Shown: positions 33,479-42,958, numbered from the stretch's first letter. The stretch is DNA of 64,000 bases from CAWKEY01 sp963848675 (GCA_963848675.1 CAWKEY010000052.1:62001-126000), one strand, 5' to 3'. The notes: generated by a model not told the origin, from the sequence alone. Made by a program: numbers and translations.

Positions 33479-34584
33479 CCTGTATTCTCCTGTTGATACT
33501 GAATCTGATCGGCATCCAGCAAAATCTGATAGCGGGTATTGGGGCGTTTGCCCACCGGACTGATCAAATAAGCCGAAGCTCCGTGTGACAAACTTTGTTG
33601 CAGTGTTTTGTTAATACGTGACTTGCGCTGTTCAAAAAAGGACTTGCTCATGCCCTGTTGCAAGGCCTGGAGGGTGCGGTCGGCACCGCCCATTTCGCCA
33701 TTAATCAAGCGGTATTCTTGCAGGTATTGTTCGGCATAACCGTGTTCCGGTGCGCCATCGTTGGGGCAGGTGGGCGATGCTTGTTTTGCCAGTTGGCGTT
33801 TCAGCAGCCAGCTGTAAAACGCCAGATCGGCGGGTATAAGCTTGATGAGGGTGTCCTGGGCTTCGATGCTGCGCTGCTTGAGATCAAGGCTTAAATGGAC
33901 TGGTCCGAGCGCTTGCTGGGCTTTTGCGACCGATTGGCTGAAGCTGCTTTTGCCTTGCAGCAAGGTTTTATCCAGACCGTGTCGCAGACGCACAAAGGCG
34001 ATCTCGGCCAGCATGACTTCGGCATTTTGCGTGTCCAGGGGTTTGCGGGTGGGGTCGTTGCCGTAGATGACGTGCGAATAGGGCGTCGGATAGTAAAACT
34101 GCGGGTGCGATTCGTAGTCGGCGGAGACCAGCACATGGCTGAGGCGGTCATGCGCACGGCCATACAGCGACAGGGCGTAACCGGCATAAAAGCCCATGGT
34201 TTTGCGGCCACCGGCGATGGAGACATGCAGCGAAGTAGCCGGATCGGCGGTCAGGGTTCTGATCCATTCGGTGATACCATCGGCCATGGCCTGGTTATCG
34301 GCTTGGGTGCGGATGTCGGCTAAAGACTCGCCATTGGCGTGCTGCAGGATATGGATATGGCGTTCGGAAAAATCAGGGGGTGGCTTTTGGTAGTCATGGT
34401 AAAACCGCGCCAGCCAGCCGTCGTTAATCAGGGTTAGCCGGGCCCGCTGATAGCCTTCATCTGTGGTAAGGATGTGAATTTGCTCAGGCAAAGCCAGGCC
34501 TTGCTGATGCAGTGCATACAAGGTTTCGGTAACCACTTGCGGGGTAAGGCCGGTGACGGCGAGTAAAATTGATTTTGTGTTCAT
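33475..34584 (-). CDS. TIGR02584-family CARF protein (Csm6-type / ring nuclease annotation)
   Basis: This 369-residue protein starts KSILLAVTGLTPQVVTETLY-AL and has HVSIAGGRKTMGFYAGYALS (about 130-150), the CARF core. The family (TIGR02584, first noted as NE0113) is often labelled a CRISPR-associated ring nuclease, an enzyme that breaks cyclic oligoadenylate and switches the response off. An effector role is also possible. The C-terminal region (…QRKSRINKTLQQSLSHGASA-YLI) resembles a winged-helix end, and no HEPN R-x4-6-H is obvious. It overlaps cas10 by 4 bp, suggesting a fixed ratio with the cyclase. It is the third CARF protein here. Confidence 0.85.
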   Translation of the reverse strand: MNTKSILLAVTGLTPQVVTETLYALHQQGLALPEQIHILTTDEGYQRARLTLINDGWLARFYHDYQKPPPDFSERHIHILQHANGESLADIRTQADNQAMADGITEWIRTLTADPATSLHVSIAGGRKTMGFYAGYALSLYGRAHDRLSHVLVSADYESHPQFYYPTPYSHVIYGNDPTRKPLDTQNAEVMLAEIAFVRLRHGLDKTLLQGKSSFSQSVAKAQQALGPVHLSLDLKQRSIEAQDTLIKLIPADLAFYSWLLKRQLAKQASPTCPNDGAPEHGYAEQYLQEYRLINGEMGGADRTLQALQQGMSKSFFEQRKSRINKTLQQSLSHGASAYLISPVGKRPNTRYQILLDADQIQYQQENTG

Positions 34585-34621
34585 CCTGATCGTGTCGGTT
34601 ATTCAGTATGTTGGTTGACGG

Positions 34622-34741
34622 GTGGGAGCGACGCCTAGGTCGCGACTTGAGCCTTTGGCCGAGCCGGTTCCCTACCGGTCGTCGCGACGTAGGCGTCGCT
34701 CCCACATCTGCTTTTAATCGCGACGAGGGCGTCGCTCCCAC
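34622..34741. repeat. REP copies between the CARF gene and cas6
   Basis: A full palindrome at 34622-34705 (GTGGGAGCGACGCCTAGG … GGCGTCGCTCCCAC) and a half-REP at 34716-34741 fill most of the 201-bp gap between the two genes. This is the outermost copy at the high-coordinate end. Confidence 0.85.
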
Positions 34742-34785
34742 GAATGCTGCCATGACCCGGTGAGTTTCGGCCTTGTTGAATAATT

Positions 34786-35739
34786 TTAGGCATTTGGCAA
34801 GCTTGCCGGCTTGATCGAATAGGCGCCCATGCCCATGCTGGTGCCTTTGCCGACATGAGTCCATTGCCCCAGCCAGAGATACGGCCAGAATTCCTCCAGA
34901 CCTTGCATATCAAGCTCTACGCTGCCGATCAGGCCGCCCATGTTCATTTCGGTTTGCTGCCGGGATGAATAGCGTGTCCAGTCGTACCATTTGAGTTGTT
35001 GCGATGCGAATTGCACGGTTCTGGCCTGGGCGGTCAGGGCGGCGAAATCGGTTTCCAAGGGAGTGTCCGTATGGAAGTAGCTGATCATGGAGATGCGTCT
35101 GAGCAGTGTGCCGAAAAATGCGCCAAAGTTGAATTGCCGGCTGGCGAGATTTTTATTTTCCTGCTTGATACGCAGCGGTGTGTGAAAAGTAATCTCAATG
35201 TGCGTGGGCATGGCGGGAATCGCTGGCAATTCAGCAGGCTGCGAGGGTTTGAGTTCGCCATTTTTATAGATGGTTTCGGCAGTTCCCTGGTCATTGATGC
35301 TGGCAATGGTTTGCAGACTAAAAACCTGTTTATGGCCGCCAATACCGGCACGACCGGCTGTTTGCAAGGCATGCACCATGTAGGGAAGATAGCGCTGGCC
35401 ATGACCAAACAAAATCACATCTAGCGGGTATAACGAGTCAGCGCTGGCGGCCGTCACAGGAAATTGCAAGACAAACGGATGCGGCGCCGCCGTATATTTA
35501 CGCATTTTTTCGGCATTGGCTGGCGGAGGCGTCTCAAATACGACACTGTAGGCGCAGGCATTTTTCAGCATGCACTGGTTGCAGGGCGTATTGCGCACAA
35601 TGCAGACAGTCTTTTTTAGCGCATGCCCGAAGGCCCCACGCCAGGCCGAGCCCGGATATTTTGGCAATGTGACGGGACCATCAACAGCAAAATAAAAACG
35701 ATAGGTGTTGATGGGGATAATAGATTCAAGAATTGACAT
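34786..35739 (-). CDS. cas6: Cas6 crRNA-processing endoribonuclease
   Basis: This 317-residue Cas6 of the large DUF2276-type group reads YPGSAWRGAFGHALKKTVCI, followed by a four-cysteine stretch CIVRNTPCNQCMLKNACAY that could bind zinc. Further landmarks are GIGGHKQVFSL and the C-terminal glycine-rich loop THVGKGTSMGMGAYSI. It cuts the repeat transcript 8 nt before each spacer. It is the first gene of the cas operon, with a strong ribosome binding site (AAGGAGGT, 35749-35756). The operon promoter should lie in 35757-36000. Confidence 0.9.
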   Translation of the reverse strand: MSILESIIPINTYRFYFAVDGPVTLPKYPGSAWRGAFGHALKKTVCIVRNTPCNQCMLKNACAYSVVFETPPPANAEKMRKYTAAPHPFVLQFPVTAASADSLYPLDVILFGHGQRYLPYMVHALQTAGRAGIGGHKQVFSLQTIASINDQGTAETIYKNGELKPSQPAELPAIPAMPTHIEITFHTPLRIKQENKNLASRQFNFGAFFGTLLRRISMISYFHTDTPLETDFAALTAQARTVQFASQQLKWYDWTRYSSRQQTEMNMGGLIGSVELDMQGLEEFWPYLWLGQWTHVGKGTSMGMGAYSIKPASLPNA

Positions 35740-36100
35740 GTTGTCTGTACCTCCTTGTAATAAGGCTAGCGGCTCTGGCAGTGTAATTCATTGTTGACAA
35801 GCTTTTGGGCATGAGTGAACAGCATAGTGTATAAACGCGAGGTTTGCCGGTCAGGAAACGTCCACAACCCAGTGTCCGTCGCTTTTAAAGTGTGACAATT
35901 CAGTTTTTTACAAGATGCTTGATTGTACTGTCATTTCGACCAACGGAAGAAATCTTAAGCGCTGGAGCATGCGCTCAGGCTTCAAGATTCCTCGCTCTGC
36001 TCGGAATTACACATGACACTGAGTAATTACAAGAATTTTTCCTATGGCCGAACTCGCCATCAAGACCGACAATGATGCCTTTAGCTAACGCCCAAACACC
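35740..36100. promoter_or_regulatory. Divergent intergenic region: cas operon and sensor-kinase promoters
   Basis: This 361-bp region separates cas6 (leftward) from the sensor kinase (rightward). It holds the cas6 ribosome binding site (35749-35756) and the palindromic repeat 35929-36012. No −10/−35 pair is certain, and no operator repeat is seen near cas6. Confidence 0.5.
35929..36012. repeat. Dispersed palindromic repeat (partner at 15998-16080)
   Basis: Reads TGTCATTTCGACCAACGGAA … AAGATTCCTCGCTCTGCTCG and forms an imperfect hairpin. It is an inverted copy of the element at 15998-16080. Confidence 0.65.
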
Positions 36101-37420
36101 ATGAGCCTACGTTACCAGATCAACATCAGGATTCTGTTTTTTTCCATCTGCATACTGATACTCGGCGGTTCGATAGCCATTTGGCAGGCGCGTAATGCGG
36201 TCAGCAAGGAAGTTGACTCTTCGATTAACATGGCGCTGCAGCTGATAAAACTCGGTTTTGCCAAAGCGCCGTCTGCAGTCATGAAAGAATCCGACTGGCT
36301 GTATCGCTTGGGCGCTCTGAAAGCAACCCGGCATTTGAAGATTCAGTTGAAAGAACCTTCAGGGCAAGTGCTTGACATCACCCAAAAAAATCAGCAGATG
36401 GGGCCGCAGGAGTCTCCGCCGCGATGGTTCATCAATCTGGTGGTCAGCGAGTATCCCGAAGCGGAGCATCAAATAACCACTTTTGACGGGAAAGCCATGA
36501 CATTGATTATTCAGGCCAATCCTCTGGATGAAATAACCGAAGTCTGGCAGGAGACCATTGCTTTTTTTGTTTCGATCTGTCTGCTAGCGCTGCTAACCTT
36601 TCTGGCGGTGCATCTGGTTTTTAACAAAACGCTGAAAGCCATCAACACCATCGTCGACAACCTCAAACTCATTGAAACCGGCCAGTACCGGCAAAAATTG
36701 CCGGCCTTTTCAACACTGGAATATGACAGCATCGCCAAAGCCATTAACCATATGACCGATGTTCTCGATGCGACCCAACAGGAAAACCGGACGTTGACCC
36801 AGCATTCGCTGCAAATACAGGAAGAAGAGCGGCAACGGCTGTCTCAGGAGTTGCATGACGAACTCGGCCAATCGCTGACCGCCATCAAGGTGATGGCGGT
36901 CACTGCGGCCTATGAAAAAGCCGATGTCACGAAAATCACCGGATCGATTGCCGGTATTTGTGATCATTTGATGGGTATTGTGCGTTCCATGATGCATCAA
37001 TTGCACCCTTTGATACTGACCGAACTCGGCTTAAAAGCCGCGCTGGAAGATATGGTGCAGCACTGGTCGGAACGCAATCCCCGAATGACCCTGAATATTC
37101 TATGTTCGGATTCGGCCGACAGGCTGGATCCGAAAATCAGCATTCAGATATTCAGAGTGATTCAGGAATGTCTGACCAACATCCTCCGCCATGCCGAGGC
37201 CCGGCACGTCAATATCGTATTGACTACCGCTGATGCAGCCCCCGGTCTGTTGCTGTTAAAAGTCTATGATGATGGCGTCGGCTGCAATATCAACAGTGTT
37301 GGTTCCGGATTCGGCTTGCGCGGCATGCAGGAGCGCATCAAATCGCTGGGCGGCGAACTGAGCATCCACTCGCAGCCGGGGCAGGGCATGCTGTTAAGCG
37401 CAGAAATACCGGTGCAATGA
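36101..37420 (+). CDS. Membrane sensor histidine kinase (HisKA_3/NarX-UhpB type)
   Basis: This 439-residue kinase has a transmembrane segment at about 10-30 (IRILFFSICILILGGSIAIW), a periplasmic sensor part, a second membrane segment at about 148-170, a HAMP-like linker, and the HisKA_3 phospho-acceptor EEERQRLSQELHDELGQSLT with His near 254. The ATPase domain ends DDGVGCNINSVGSGFGLRGM-QERIKSLGG. It resembles MoxY-type kinases associated with methanol dehydrogenase regulation in methylotrophs, but the signal is not known. It overlaps its response regulator by 4 bp. Confidence 0.9.
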   Translation: MSLRYQINIRILFFSICILILGGSIAIWQARNAVSKEVDSSINMALQLIKLGFAKAPSAVMKESDWLYRLGALKATRHLKIQLKEPSGQVLDITQKNQQMGPQESPPRWFINLVVSEYPEAEHQITTFDGKAMTLIIQANPLDEITEVWQETIAFFVSICLLALLTFLAVHLVFNKTLKAINTIVDNLKLIETGQYRQKLPAFSTLEYDSIAKAINHMTDVLDATQQENRTLTQHSLQIQEEERQRLSQELHDELGQSLTAIKVMAVTAAYEKADVTKITGSIAGICDHLMGIVRSMMHQLHPLILTELGLKAALEDMVQHWSERNPRMTLNILCSDSADRLDPKISIQIFRVIQECLTNILRHAEARHVNIVLTTADAAPGLLLLKVYDDGVGCNINSVGSGFGLRGMQERIKSLGGELSIHSQPGQGMLLSAEIPVQ

Positions 37421-38061
37421 ACGCTAAAATCAAAGTCATCCTGGTCGATGATCACGCCGTGGTGCGGGCCGGATTCCGGATGCTGCTGGCTGCCAGTGAG
37501 TCTATTGAAGTGATTGCCGAAGCCGAACGCGGCGAGCACGCCCTTCAGTTGGCGCAGGAACACGCAGCCGATGTGATCGTGATGGATTTATCCATGCCCG
37601 GCCTGGGCGGGCTGGAAACCATACGCAGGATTTGTCAGCGCGATGAGCTGGCGAAAATTTTGGTATTCAGCGTGCATGACGAAATGGTTTATATTGATCG
37701 CGCCATGGCGGCAGGCGCCAAGGGATATATCAGCAAAAACAGCGCGCCGGCGATGCTGCCTCAAGCCATCGAGAAAGTTGCGCGGGGAGAGCTGTTTATT
37801 GAAGCCGGTCTGGTCAAAGACCGTCTCGGCCGCGCTGAAGTAACCGAGTATAAAACGATTATTAACGCCTTCACGGCAAGGGAATTTGATGTTTTTTGTC
37901 TGCTCGCCAAAGGCCTGACGGTGCACAAAGTTGCCGATGAACTGTGTCTTGGCCACAAAACGGTGGCCAATTATGGCACCCAGATCAGAGCCAAGCTGAA
38001 TGTCTCAACGCTGGCCGAACTGGCGCATATAGCCGTTATGTTGGGATTGTTACAGAAGTGA
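37417..38061 (+). CDS. LuxR-type response regulator
   Basis: This 214-residue regulator has a receiver domain (VILVDDHAVVRAGFRMLL; phospho-acceptor Asp in VIVMDLSMPGLGG, about 55) and a C-terminal LuxR helix-turn-helix (FTAREFDVFCLLAKGLTVHK-VADEL, then KTVANYGTQIRAKL). It is translationally coupled to the kinase. Targets cannot be read from the window. The proximity to the cas operon is probably coincidental, since a tRNA and housekeeping genes follow. Confidence 0.92.
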   Translation: MNAKIKVILVDDHAVVRAGFRMLLAASESIEVIAEAERGEHALQLAQEHAADVIVMDLSMPGLGGLETIRRICQRDELAKILVFSVHDEMVYIDRAMAAGAKGYISKNSAPAMLPQAIEKVARGELFIEAGLVKDRLGRAEVTEYKTIINAFTAREFDVFCLLAKGLTVHKVADELCLGHKTVANYGTQIRAKLNVSTLAELAHIAVMLGLLQK

Positions 38062-38279
38062 TTCAATCGCGGCCGGACAGTCCAGCTTTGCTTAAACGAT
38101 GCTGTAGGCCATTAAGCCTGTGCTTTTAACCCGTCTAAAGCTACTCAGGAATGTTTTCAACGATTCTGTGCGTGTCTTTGTGCACTATGTTGTCAATACA
38201 TGACATTGATAATAGAATGAAAATTCAGTTTAGAACTTGAGCGAATAGAGTTTAACTGTTTGAATTACTTGGGAAATGA

Positions 38280-38366
38280 TGGTGCCGAGGAAAGGACTTG
38301 AACCTTCACTGGGTTGCCCCAACTAGCACCTGAAGCTAGCGTGTCTACCAATTTCACCACCCCGGC
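38280..38366 (-). tRNA. tRNA-Leu (CAG)
   Basis: The minus strand from 38366 reads GCCGGGGTGGTGAAATTGGT…, with an anticodon stem-loop GCTAGCTTCAGGTGCTAGT whose loop TTCAGGT contains anticodon CAG. There is a long variable arm, a T-loop GGTTCAAGTCC and an encoded CCA end (TCCTCGGCACCA). The 87-nt length and long variable arm are typical of class II leucine tRNAs. Confidence 0.95.
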
Positions 38367-38569
38367 GTGAGGATTGCTGTATCAGCGAAGCGAGGGCGCA
38401 TTATACCGGCTGGCGATGGCTTGTCAACTACCTGCGGTGTTAAATTTTTTGAAGAAAATCTTGCATGAAACGCATAAACTTTTTCTGTTTCAGTCCTCTA
38501 ATAACGGCTAAGTGATGTATCATATATATATAAAGCCTTTCTTTCATCATCTTGAAGTACATTATTTAA

Positions 38570-40831
38570 ATGACATCGAAGTCAAAAAAAGACGTTGATT
38601 TTAGTTCAACAAAAGATCCATACGCTCAGCGTGAAGCTGCCAAGTATGAAAACCCCATTCCCAGCCGGGAGTTGATTATTCAGCTCATTGAGCATGCCGG
38701 CAAGCCTTTGCTGCGTAATGAAATTGCAGAAGCATTTACGCTGACAACGGAAGATCAGTTAGAAGCGCTACGCCGCCGCCTGCGCGCCATGGAAAGGGAT
38801 GGGCAGCTGTTATTCAATCGCGCGCAGAAATATTGCCTGGTCAATAGCCGGGACTTATTTGCCGGCCGCATTATGGGGCATGCCGATGGATTCGGTTTTA
38901 TCAGGCCGGATGATGGTTCCGATGACCTGTTTTTATCGCCCCGGGAAATGAATCAGGTGCTGCACAATGACAGAGCTGTGGTGCGTGTTGCAGGGGTGGA
39001 TAGAAAAGGCCGCAGGGAAGGCGCCATTGTTGAAATTCTTGAACGCAATACGCAGCAGATTGTAGGGCGCCTGTATAAGGAAGGCGGTTTTACCTATGTG
39101 GTGCCTGACAACAAAAATATCGCTCAAACTGTCTTGATTCAACAAGGCGATGAGGGTAGAGCCAAACTGGGTCAAATTGTCATTGCCGAAATTCTCCAAC
39201 AACCCACCAAGCTTCGCCAGCCTATAGGACGTGTGGTCGAGATTTTGGGCGATCACATGGCGCCGGGTATGGAAATTGAAATGGCGATTCGATCCCACGA
39301 ACTGCCTAATCAATGGCCGGATGAGTTGCTGGAAGAAATCAAACCACTCACCAAGGAAGTGCCGGAAGCGGCAAAACAAGGCCGCGTGGATTTGCGGGAC
39401 ATTCCCTTGGTCACTATTGACGGCGAGGATGCGCGTGATTTTGACGATGCCGTTTATTGCAAAAAAACGCCAAAAGGCTGGAAGTTGCTGGTAGCCATCG
39501 CGGATGTTTCGCACTATGTGCAAATTAACAGCGCATTAGACAAAGAAGCCCACAAACGAAGTACCTCGGTGTATTTTCCAGAGCAGGTCATACCCATGCT
39601 GCCGGAAATCTTGTCTAATGGTTTGTGTTCGCTCAATCCCGATGTCGATCGTTTGTGCATGGTTTGTGAGCTGTTCATAGACGAGCAAGGCAAGGTCAGC
39701 CGCTCGCGTTTTTTTGAAGGAGTTATGCGCTCCCATGCCAGATTGACTTACACGGAAGTGGCAAAAATGCTGGTTGATTCCGCAAGCCAGCCGGGAGCTG
39801 GCGAGGCGAAGGCATTAGCCAAGAAGTATAAGGCTTTGATGCCGGATCTGCAGGAGTTGTATGCGCTTTATAAGGTCATGCGCGTTAGCCGTGAGCAACG
39901 CGGCGCCATGGATTTCGACACCCAGGAAACCCGCATTATTTTCGGGGCCAATCGTAAAATTGAAAGAATTGTGCCGGTCGTACGCAATGATGCGCACAAA
40001 CTGATCGAAGAATTTATGATCACTGCTAACATGGCGGCGGCAAAATTTTTAAATGCCAAGAAAATGCCCAAACTGTTGCGCATACACGAAGGGCCGGTTG
40101 CCGACAAACTGCTTAATTTGAAAACTTTTTTGGGCGAACTGGGCCTGTCACTTGGCGGCGGCCTCAAGCCCACACCGCTGGATTATATGCATCTGATGGA
40201 GTCGGTCAAAGACCGGCTTGATGCCCACTTAATCCAGACCGTTTTGCTGCGTTCGATGTCACAGGCTGTTTATAGCCCAGAACTAAAGGGCCATTTTGGT
40301 TTGGCTCTGGAAGCCTATGCGCATTTTACCTCGCCTATTCGCCGCTACCCCGATTTGCTGGTGCATCGCGCTATCCGGCATTGCTTGCAAGGCAAATCAG
40401 CGGAAAGCTTTTTTTACGGCATTCCCGATATGGTGAGCCTGGGCGAGCATTGCTCTGCCAATGAGCGGCGCGCCGACGATGCCACGCGCGATGTGGTCAG
40501 CTGGCTCAAATGTGAATACATGACCGACAAAGTCGGCGAGGAGTTTCTAGGCATTATTTCAGCGGTCACCTCATTCGGTTTCTTTGTTGAACTGGCCGAG
40601 ATCTATGTCGAGGGTTTAGTGCATATCAGTAATCTGGGGCAGGATTATTTTCATTTTGACCCGACCAGCCACCAATTAAAAGGCGAGCGCACCGGCACTA
40701 ATTTCCGTTTGGGCGATAGTGTAAGAGTCAAGGTTGCGCGGGTTGATCTGGATGAGAAGAAAATCGATTTTGAACTTGTGCAAAAAGAGGGCACAGCCAG
40801 CAAACCCAGGAAAAAGCGGCGTAAAAAATGA
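38570..40831 (+). CDS. rnr: Ribonuclease R
   Basis: This 753-residue 3'-5' exoribonuclease degrades structured RNA. It has an N-terminal winged-helix region (about 25-95), cold-shock domains, the RNB catalytic domain with the Asp cluster IDGEDARDFDDAVY (about 285-298), a C-terminal S1 domain (about 655-740), and a basic tail KPRKKRRKK. It overlaps rlmB by 4 bp, the usual rnr-rlmB pair of gammaproteobacteria. Confidence 0.96.
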   Translation: MTSKSKKDVDFSSTKDPYAQREAAKYENPIPSRELIIQLIEHAGKPLLRNEIAEAFTLTTEDQLEALRRRLRAMERDGQLLFNRAQKYCLVNSRDLFAGRIMGHADGFGFIRPDDGSDDLFLSPREMNQVLHNDRAVVRVAGVDRKGRREGAIVEILERNTQQIVGRLYKEGGFTYVVPDNKNIAQTVLIQQGDEGRAKLGQIVIAEILQQPTKLRQPIGRVVEILGDHMAPGMEIEMAIRSHELPNQWPDELLEEIKPLTKEVPEAAKQGRVDLRDIPLVTIDGEDARDFDDAVYCKKTPKGWKLLVAIADVSHYVQINSALDKEAHKRSTSVYFPEQVIPMLPEILSNGLCSLNPDVDRLCMVCELFIDEQGKVSRSRFFEGVMRSHARLTYTEVAKMLVDSASQPGAGEAKALAKKYKALMPDLQELYALYKVMRVSREQRGAMDFDTQETRIIFGANRKIERIVPVVRNDAHKLIEEFMITANMAAAKFLNAKKMPKLLRIHEGPVADKLLNLKTFLGELGLSLGGGLKPTPLDYMHLMESVKDRLDAHLIQTVLLRSMSQAVYSPELKGHFGLALEAYAHFTSPIRRYPDLLVHRAIRHCLQGKSAESFFYGIPDMVSLGEHCSANERRADDATRDVVSWLKCEYMTDKVGEEFLGIISAVTSFGFFVELAEIYVEGLVHISNLGQDYFHFDPTSHQLKGERTGTNFRLGDSVRVKVARVDLDEKKIDFELVQKEGTASKPRKKRRKK

Positions 40832-41577
40832 GCAAAGCAAAGTTGTTCGGCATCCATGCCGTGCAGGCGGCCCTGGATTATTCGCCAAAAAAAATCGATA
40901 TGGCCTGGGTTGATACACATCGGCAAGACAAGCGCTTGACTCAGCTGGTCGACGATTTATTGGACTTAGGCATAGAGCCAGAAAAAACCGACAGGAAGAA
41001 ACTCGATCGATTTGCCGACGGCAAAAACCATCAAGGCATTGTCATCGAAGTTGACATGCCGGCAGCGCAATCAGAAAACGACTTGAAACAGGCGGTAGAG
41101 TCATTGACCGAAAAGGCTTTGTTTCTGGTGCTGGATAATGTGCAGGATCCGCATAACCTCGGTGCCTGTCTGCGCACTGCCGATGCTACCGGCGTGCATG
41201 GCGTTATTATTACCAAGGATAATGCCACGGGCATTACGCCAACCGTTTGTAAGGTTGCCAGTGGTGCCGCGGAAACCGTGCCGGTTTATCAGGTAACCAA
41301 CCTCGCCAGAACCTTGCGCTGGCTTAAAGACCATGGCATCTGGGTGATGGGCGCGGCCGGTGAAACCCGGCAAACGGCTTATCAGACCGACTTTACCGTG
41401 CCGCTGGCCATTGTGATCGGAGCCGAAGGCAAAGGCATGCGGCGCCTGACCAAGGAAGAATGCGACTTGCTGGTGAAGCTGCCGATGCTGGGGCAAGTGG
41501 AAAGTCTTAATCTGTCGGTTGCCACCGGTGTCTTGCTCTATGAAGTCGTGCGCCAACGCTTGGCCACTATTAAATAA
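40828..41577 (+). CDS. rlmB: 23S rRNA (guanosine-2251-2'-O)-methyltransferase RlmB
   Basis: This 249-residue SpoU-family methyltransferase methylates the ribose of G2251 in the peptidyl-transferase centre. Family motifs are LDNVQDPHNLGACLRTADAT, IVIGAEGKGMRRL and VESLNLSVATGVLLYEV, the residues that form the knotted SAM site. The N-terminal part (LFGIHAVQAALDY) is the substrate-binding domain. Confidence 0.96.
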   Translation: MSKAKLFGIHAVQAALDYSPKKIDMAWVDTHRQDKRLTQLVDDLLDLGIEPEKTDRKKLDRFADGKNHQGIVIEVDMPAAQSENDLKQAVESLTEKALFLVLDNVQDPHNLGACLRTADATGVHGVIITKDNATGITPTVCKVASGAAETVPVYQVTNLARTLRWLKDHGIWVMGAAGETRQTAYQTDFTVPLAIVIGAEGKGMRRLTKEECDLLVKLPMLGQVESLNLSVATGVLLYEVVRQRLATIK

Positions 41578-41660
41578 CCTTATGCAATCAGCACGATGCA
41601 CAGACGCTTACTTTTTTTTCGTGGTGTCAGCATTGATTATCGTGTAAATCCCCTCAAGTC

Positions 41661-42284
41661 ATGGAAAATAAAACAATACACTTTCTGCAAGGCAGGGGCT
41701 TAAGTTGCATTCGCGACGACCGTGTGTTGTTCGAAGATCTGGCTTTTGAGATCGGCCCTGGTCAGGTTTTGTTGCTGGAAGGCAAAAACGGCAGCGGCAA
41801 GACCTCATTACTGCGCATCTTATGCGGTTTCAGGCAGCCCGATGCGGGGCAGGTTCGCTGGAGCGGGGAAGCGGTAAATGATAGTCAGTTTTACGCGCGG
41901 ATGGCTTATGTCGGTCATCTGGATGGCATCAAAAAAGAGCTGACGGTGCTGGAAAATTTAGCTATGTCACTGGCATTGAGTCAACCAGGCCGGTATTCAA
42001 TCCAACAAGCCTTATCCCGGGTACATCTGGCGGGCTATGATGATATGCTGGTGCAGACCTTGTCGGCCGGACAAAAAAGACGCTTGTCTTTAGCCCGATT
42101 GTTAATGACGGAAAATGACTTGTGGATTCTGGATGAGCCTTTTACGGCACTGGATAAGCAGGGCATTGCCCTATTTGAATCGTTAATGAGTGAACATTGC
42201 GCGAACGGCGGCATGATTGTTTTAACATCGCATCATGACGTTGTCTTGCACGGCGTCGATGTCCAGCGTATTCATTTATCCTGA
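41661..42284 (+). CDS. ccmA: CcmA, haem-exporter ATPase
   Basis: This 207-residue ABC ATPase has Walker A LEGKNGSGKTSLLRIL (about 40), the signature LSAGQKRRLSLARLL and Walker B LWILDEPFTALD. With CcmB and CcmC it drives release of haem-loaded CcmE in System I cytochrome c maturation. It begins the ccm operon, 83 bp after rlmB, and overlaps ccmB by one base. Confidence 0.95.
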   Translation: MENKTIHFLQGRGLSCIRDDRVLFEDLAFEIGPGQVLLLEGKNGSGKTSLLRILCGFRQPDAGQVRWSGEAVNDSQFYARMAYVGHLDGIKKELTVLENLAMSLALSQPGRYSIQQALSRVHLAGYDDMLVQTLSAGQKRRLSLARLLMTENDLWILDEPFTALDKQGIALFESLMSEHCANGGMIVLTSHHDVVLHGVDVQRIHLS

Positions 42285-42958
42285 TGTCTTTATCCACAGC
42301 CTTCTTTGCCATTATTCGGCGCGACCTGGTTTTGGCGCTGCGCCGGCGTTCTGAAGTGGCTAATCCATTGCTGTTTTTTATTCTCGTCATCACCCTGTTT
42401 CCTCTGGGTATTGGCGCCAGACCGCATCTTTTACAAGCTATTGCGCCGGGAATTATCTGGGTTTCTGCATTACTGGCGGCCATGCTTTCTTTGGACAGTC
42501 TGTTCCGGTCAGATTTTGATGATGGTTCCCTTGAACAAATTCTGTTAAGCCCCCATCCTGCCTCGGTGCTGGTTCTGGGTAAAATTATTGCCCATTGGCT
42601 GGTGACCGGCTTGCCGTTGCTGATTGTCGCACCCTTGTTGGCGGTTTTATTGGGACTGCCAAATCATGCTTTATCTGTTTTGCTATTGACGTTGCTGCTG
42701 GGGACTCCGGTGTTAAGTTTGATCGGCGCTATTGGTGTGGCTTTAACGGTAGGACTGCGCCGGGGCGGCATGATTTTATCGTTGCTGGTGTTGCCTCTGT
42801 ATGTTCCGGTGCTGATTTTTGCCGGCAATGCGGTAGAGATGGCCAGCAATGGTTTGCCTGTCGATGCGCAGATCAATATCCTCATTGCCATTTTACTGAT
42901 GGCTTTGGTATTGGCGCCTTTGCCAACCGCAGCGGCATTAAAAATGAGTATTGATTAA
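42284..42958 (+). CDS. ccmB: CcmB, haem-exporter permease
   Basis: This 224-residue protein has about six hydrophobic segments and the family features RRDLVLALRRRSEVANPLLF and LDSLFRSDFDDGSLEQILLS. It is the membrane partner of CcmA. Length and topology are normal. Confidence 0.95.
   Translation: MSLSTAFFAIIRRDLVLALRRRSEVANPLLFFILVITLFPLGIGARPHLLQAIAPGIIWVSALLAAMLSLDSLFRSDFDDGSLEQILLSPHPASVLVLGKIIAHWLVTGLPLLIVAPLLAVLLGLPNHALSVLLLTLLLGTPVLSLIGAIGVALTVGLRRGGMILSLLVLPLYVPVLIFAGNAVEMASNGLPVDAQINILIAILLMALVLAPLPTAAALKMSID

Noticed and set aside
34484..34913. Open frames rich in VGATPSSRL and GSDALVAIK between the CARF gene and cas6
   Set aside because: They read through REP copies and antisense to real genes. 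The peptides are those the repeat always gives.
36043..36087. Short frame ATG GCC GAA … giving MAELAIKTDNDAFS
   Set aside because: Fourteen codons, no clear ribosome binding site and no recognisable peptide. It could equally be promoter sequence of the kinase gene.
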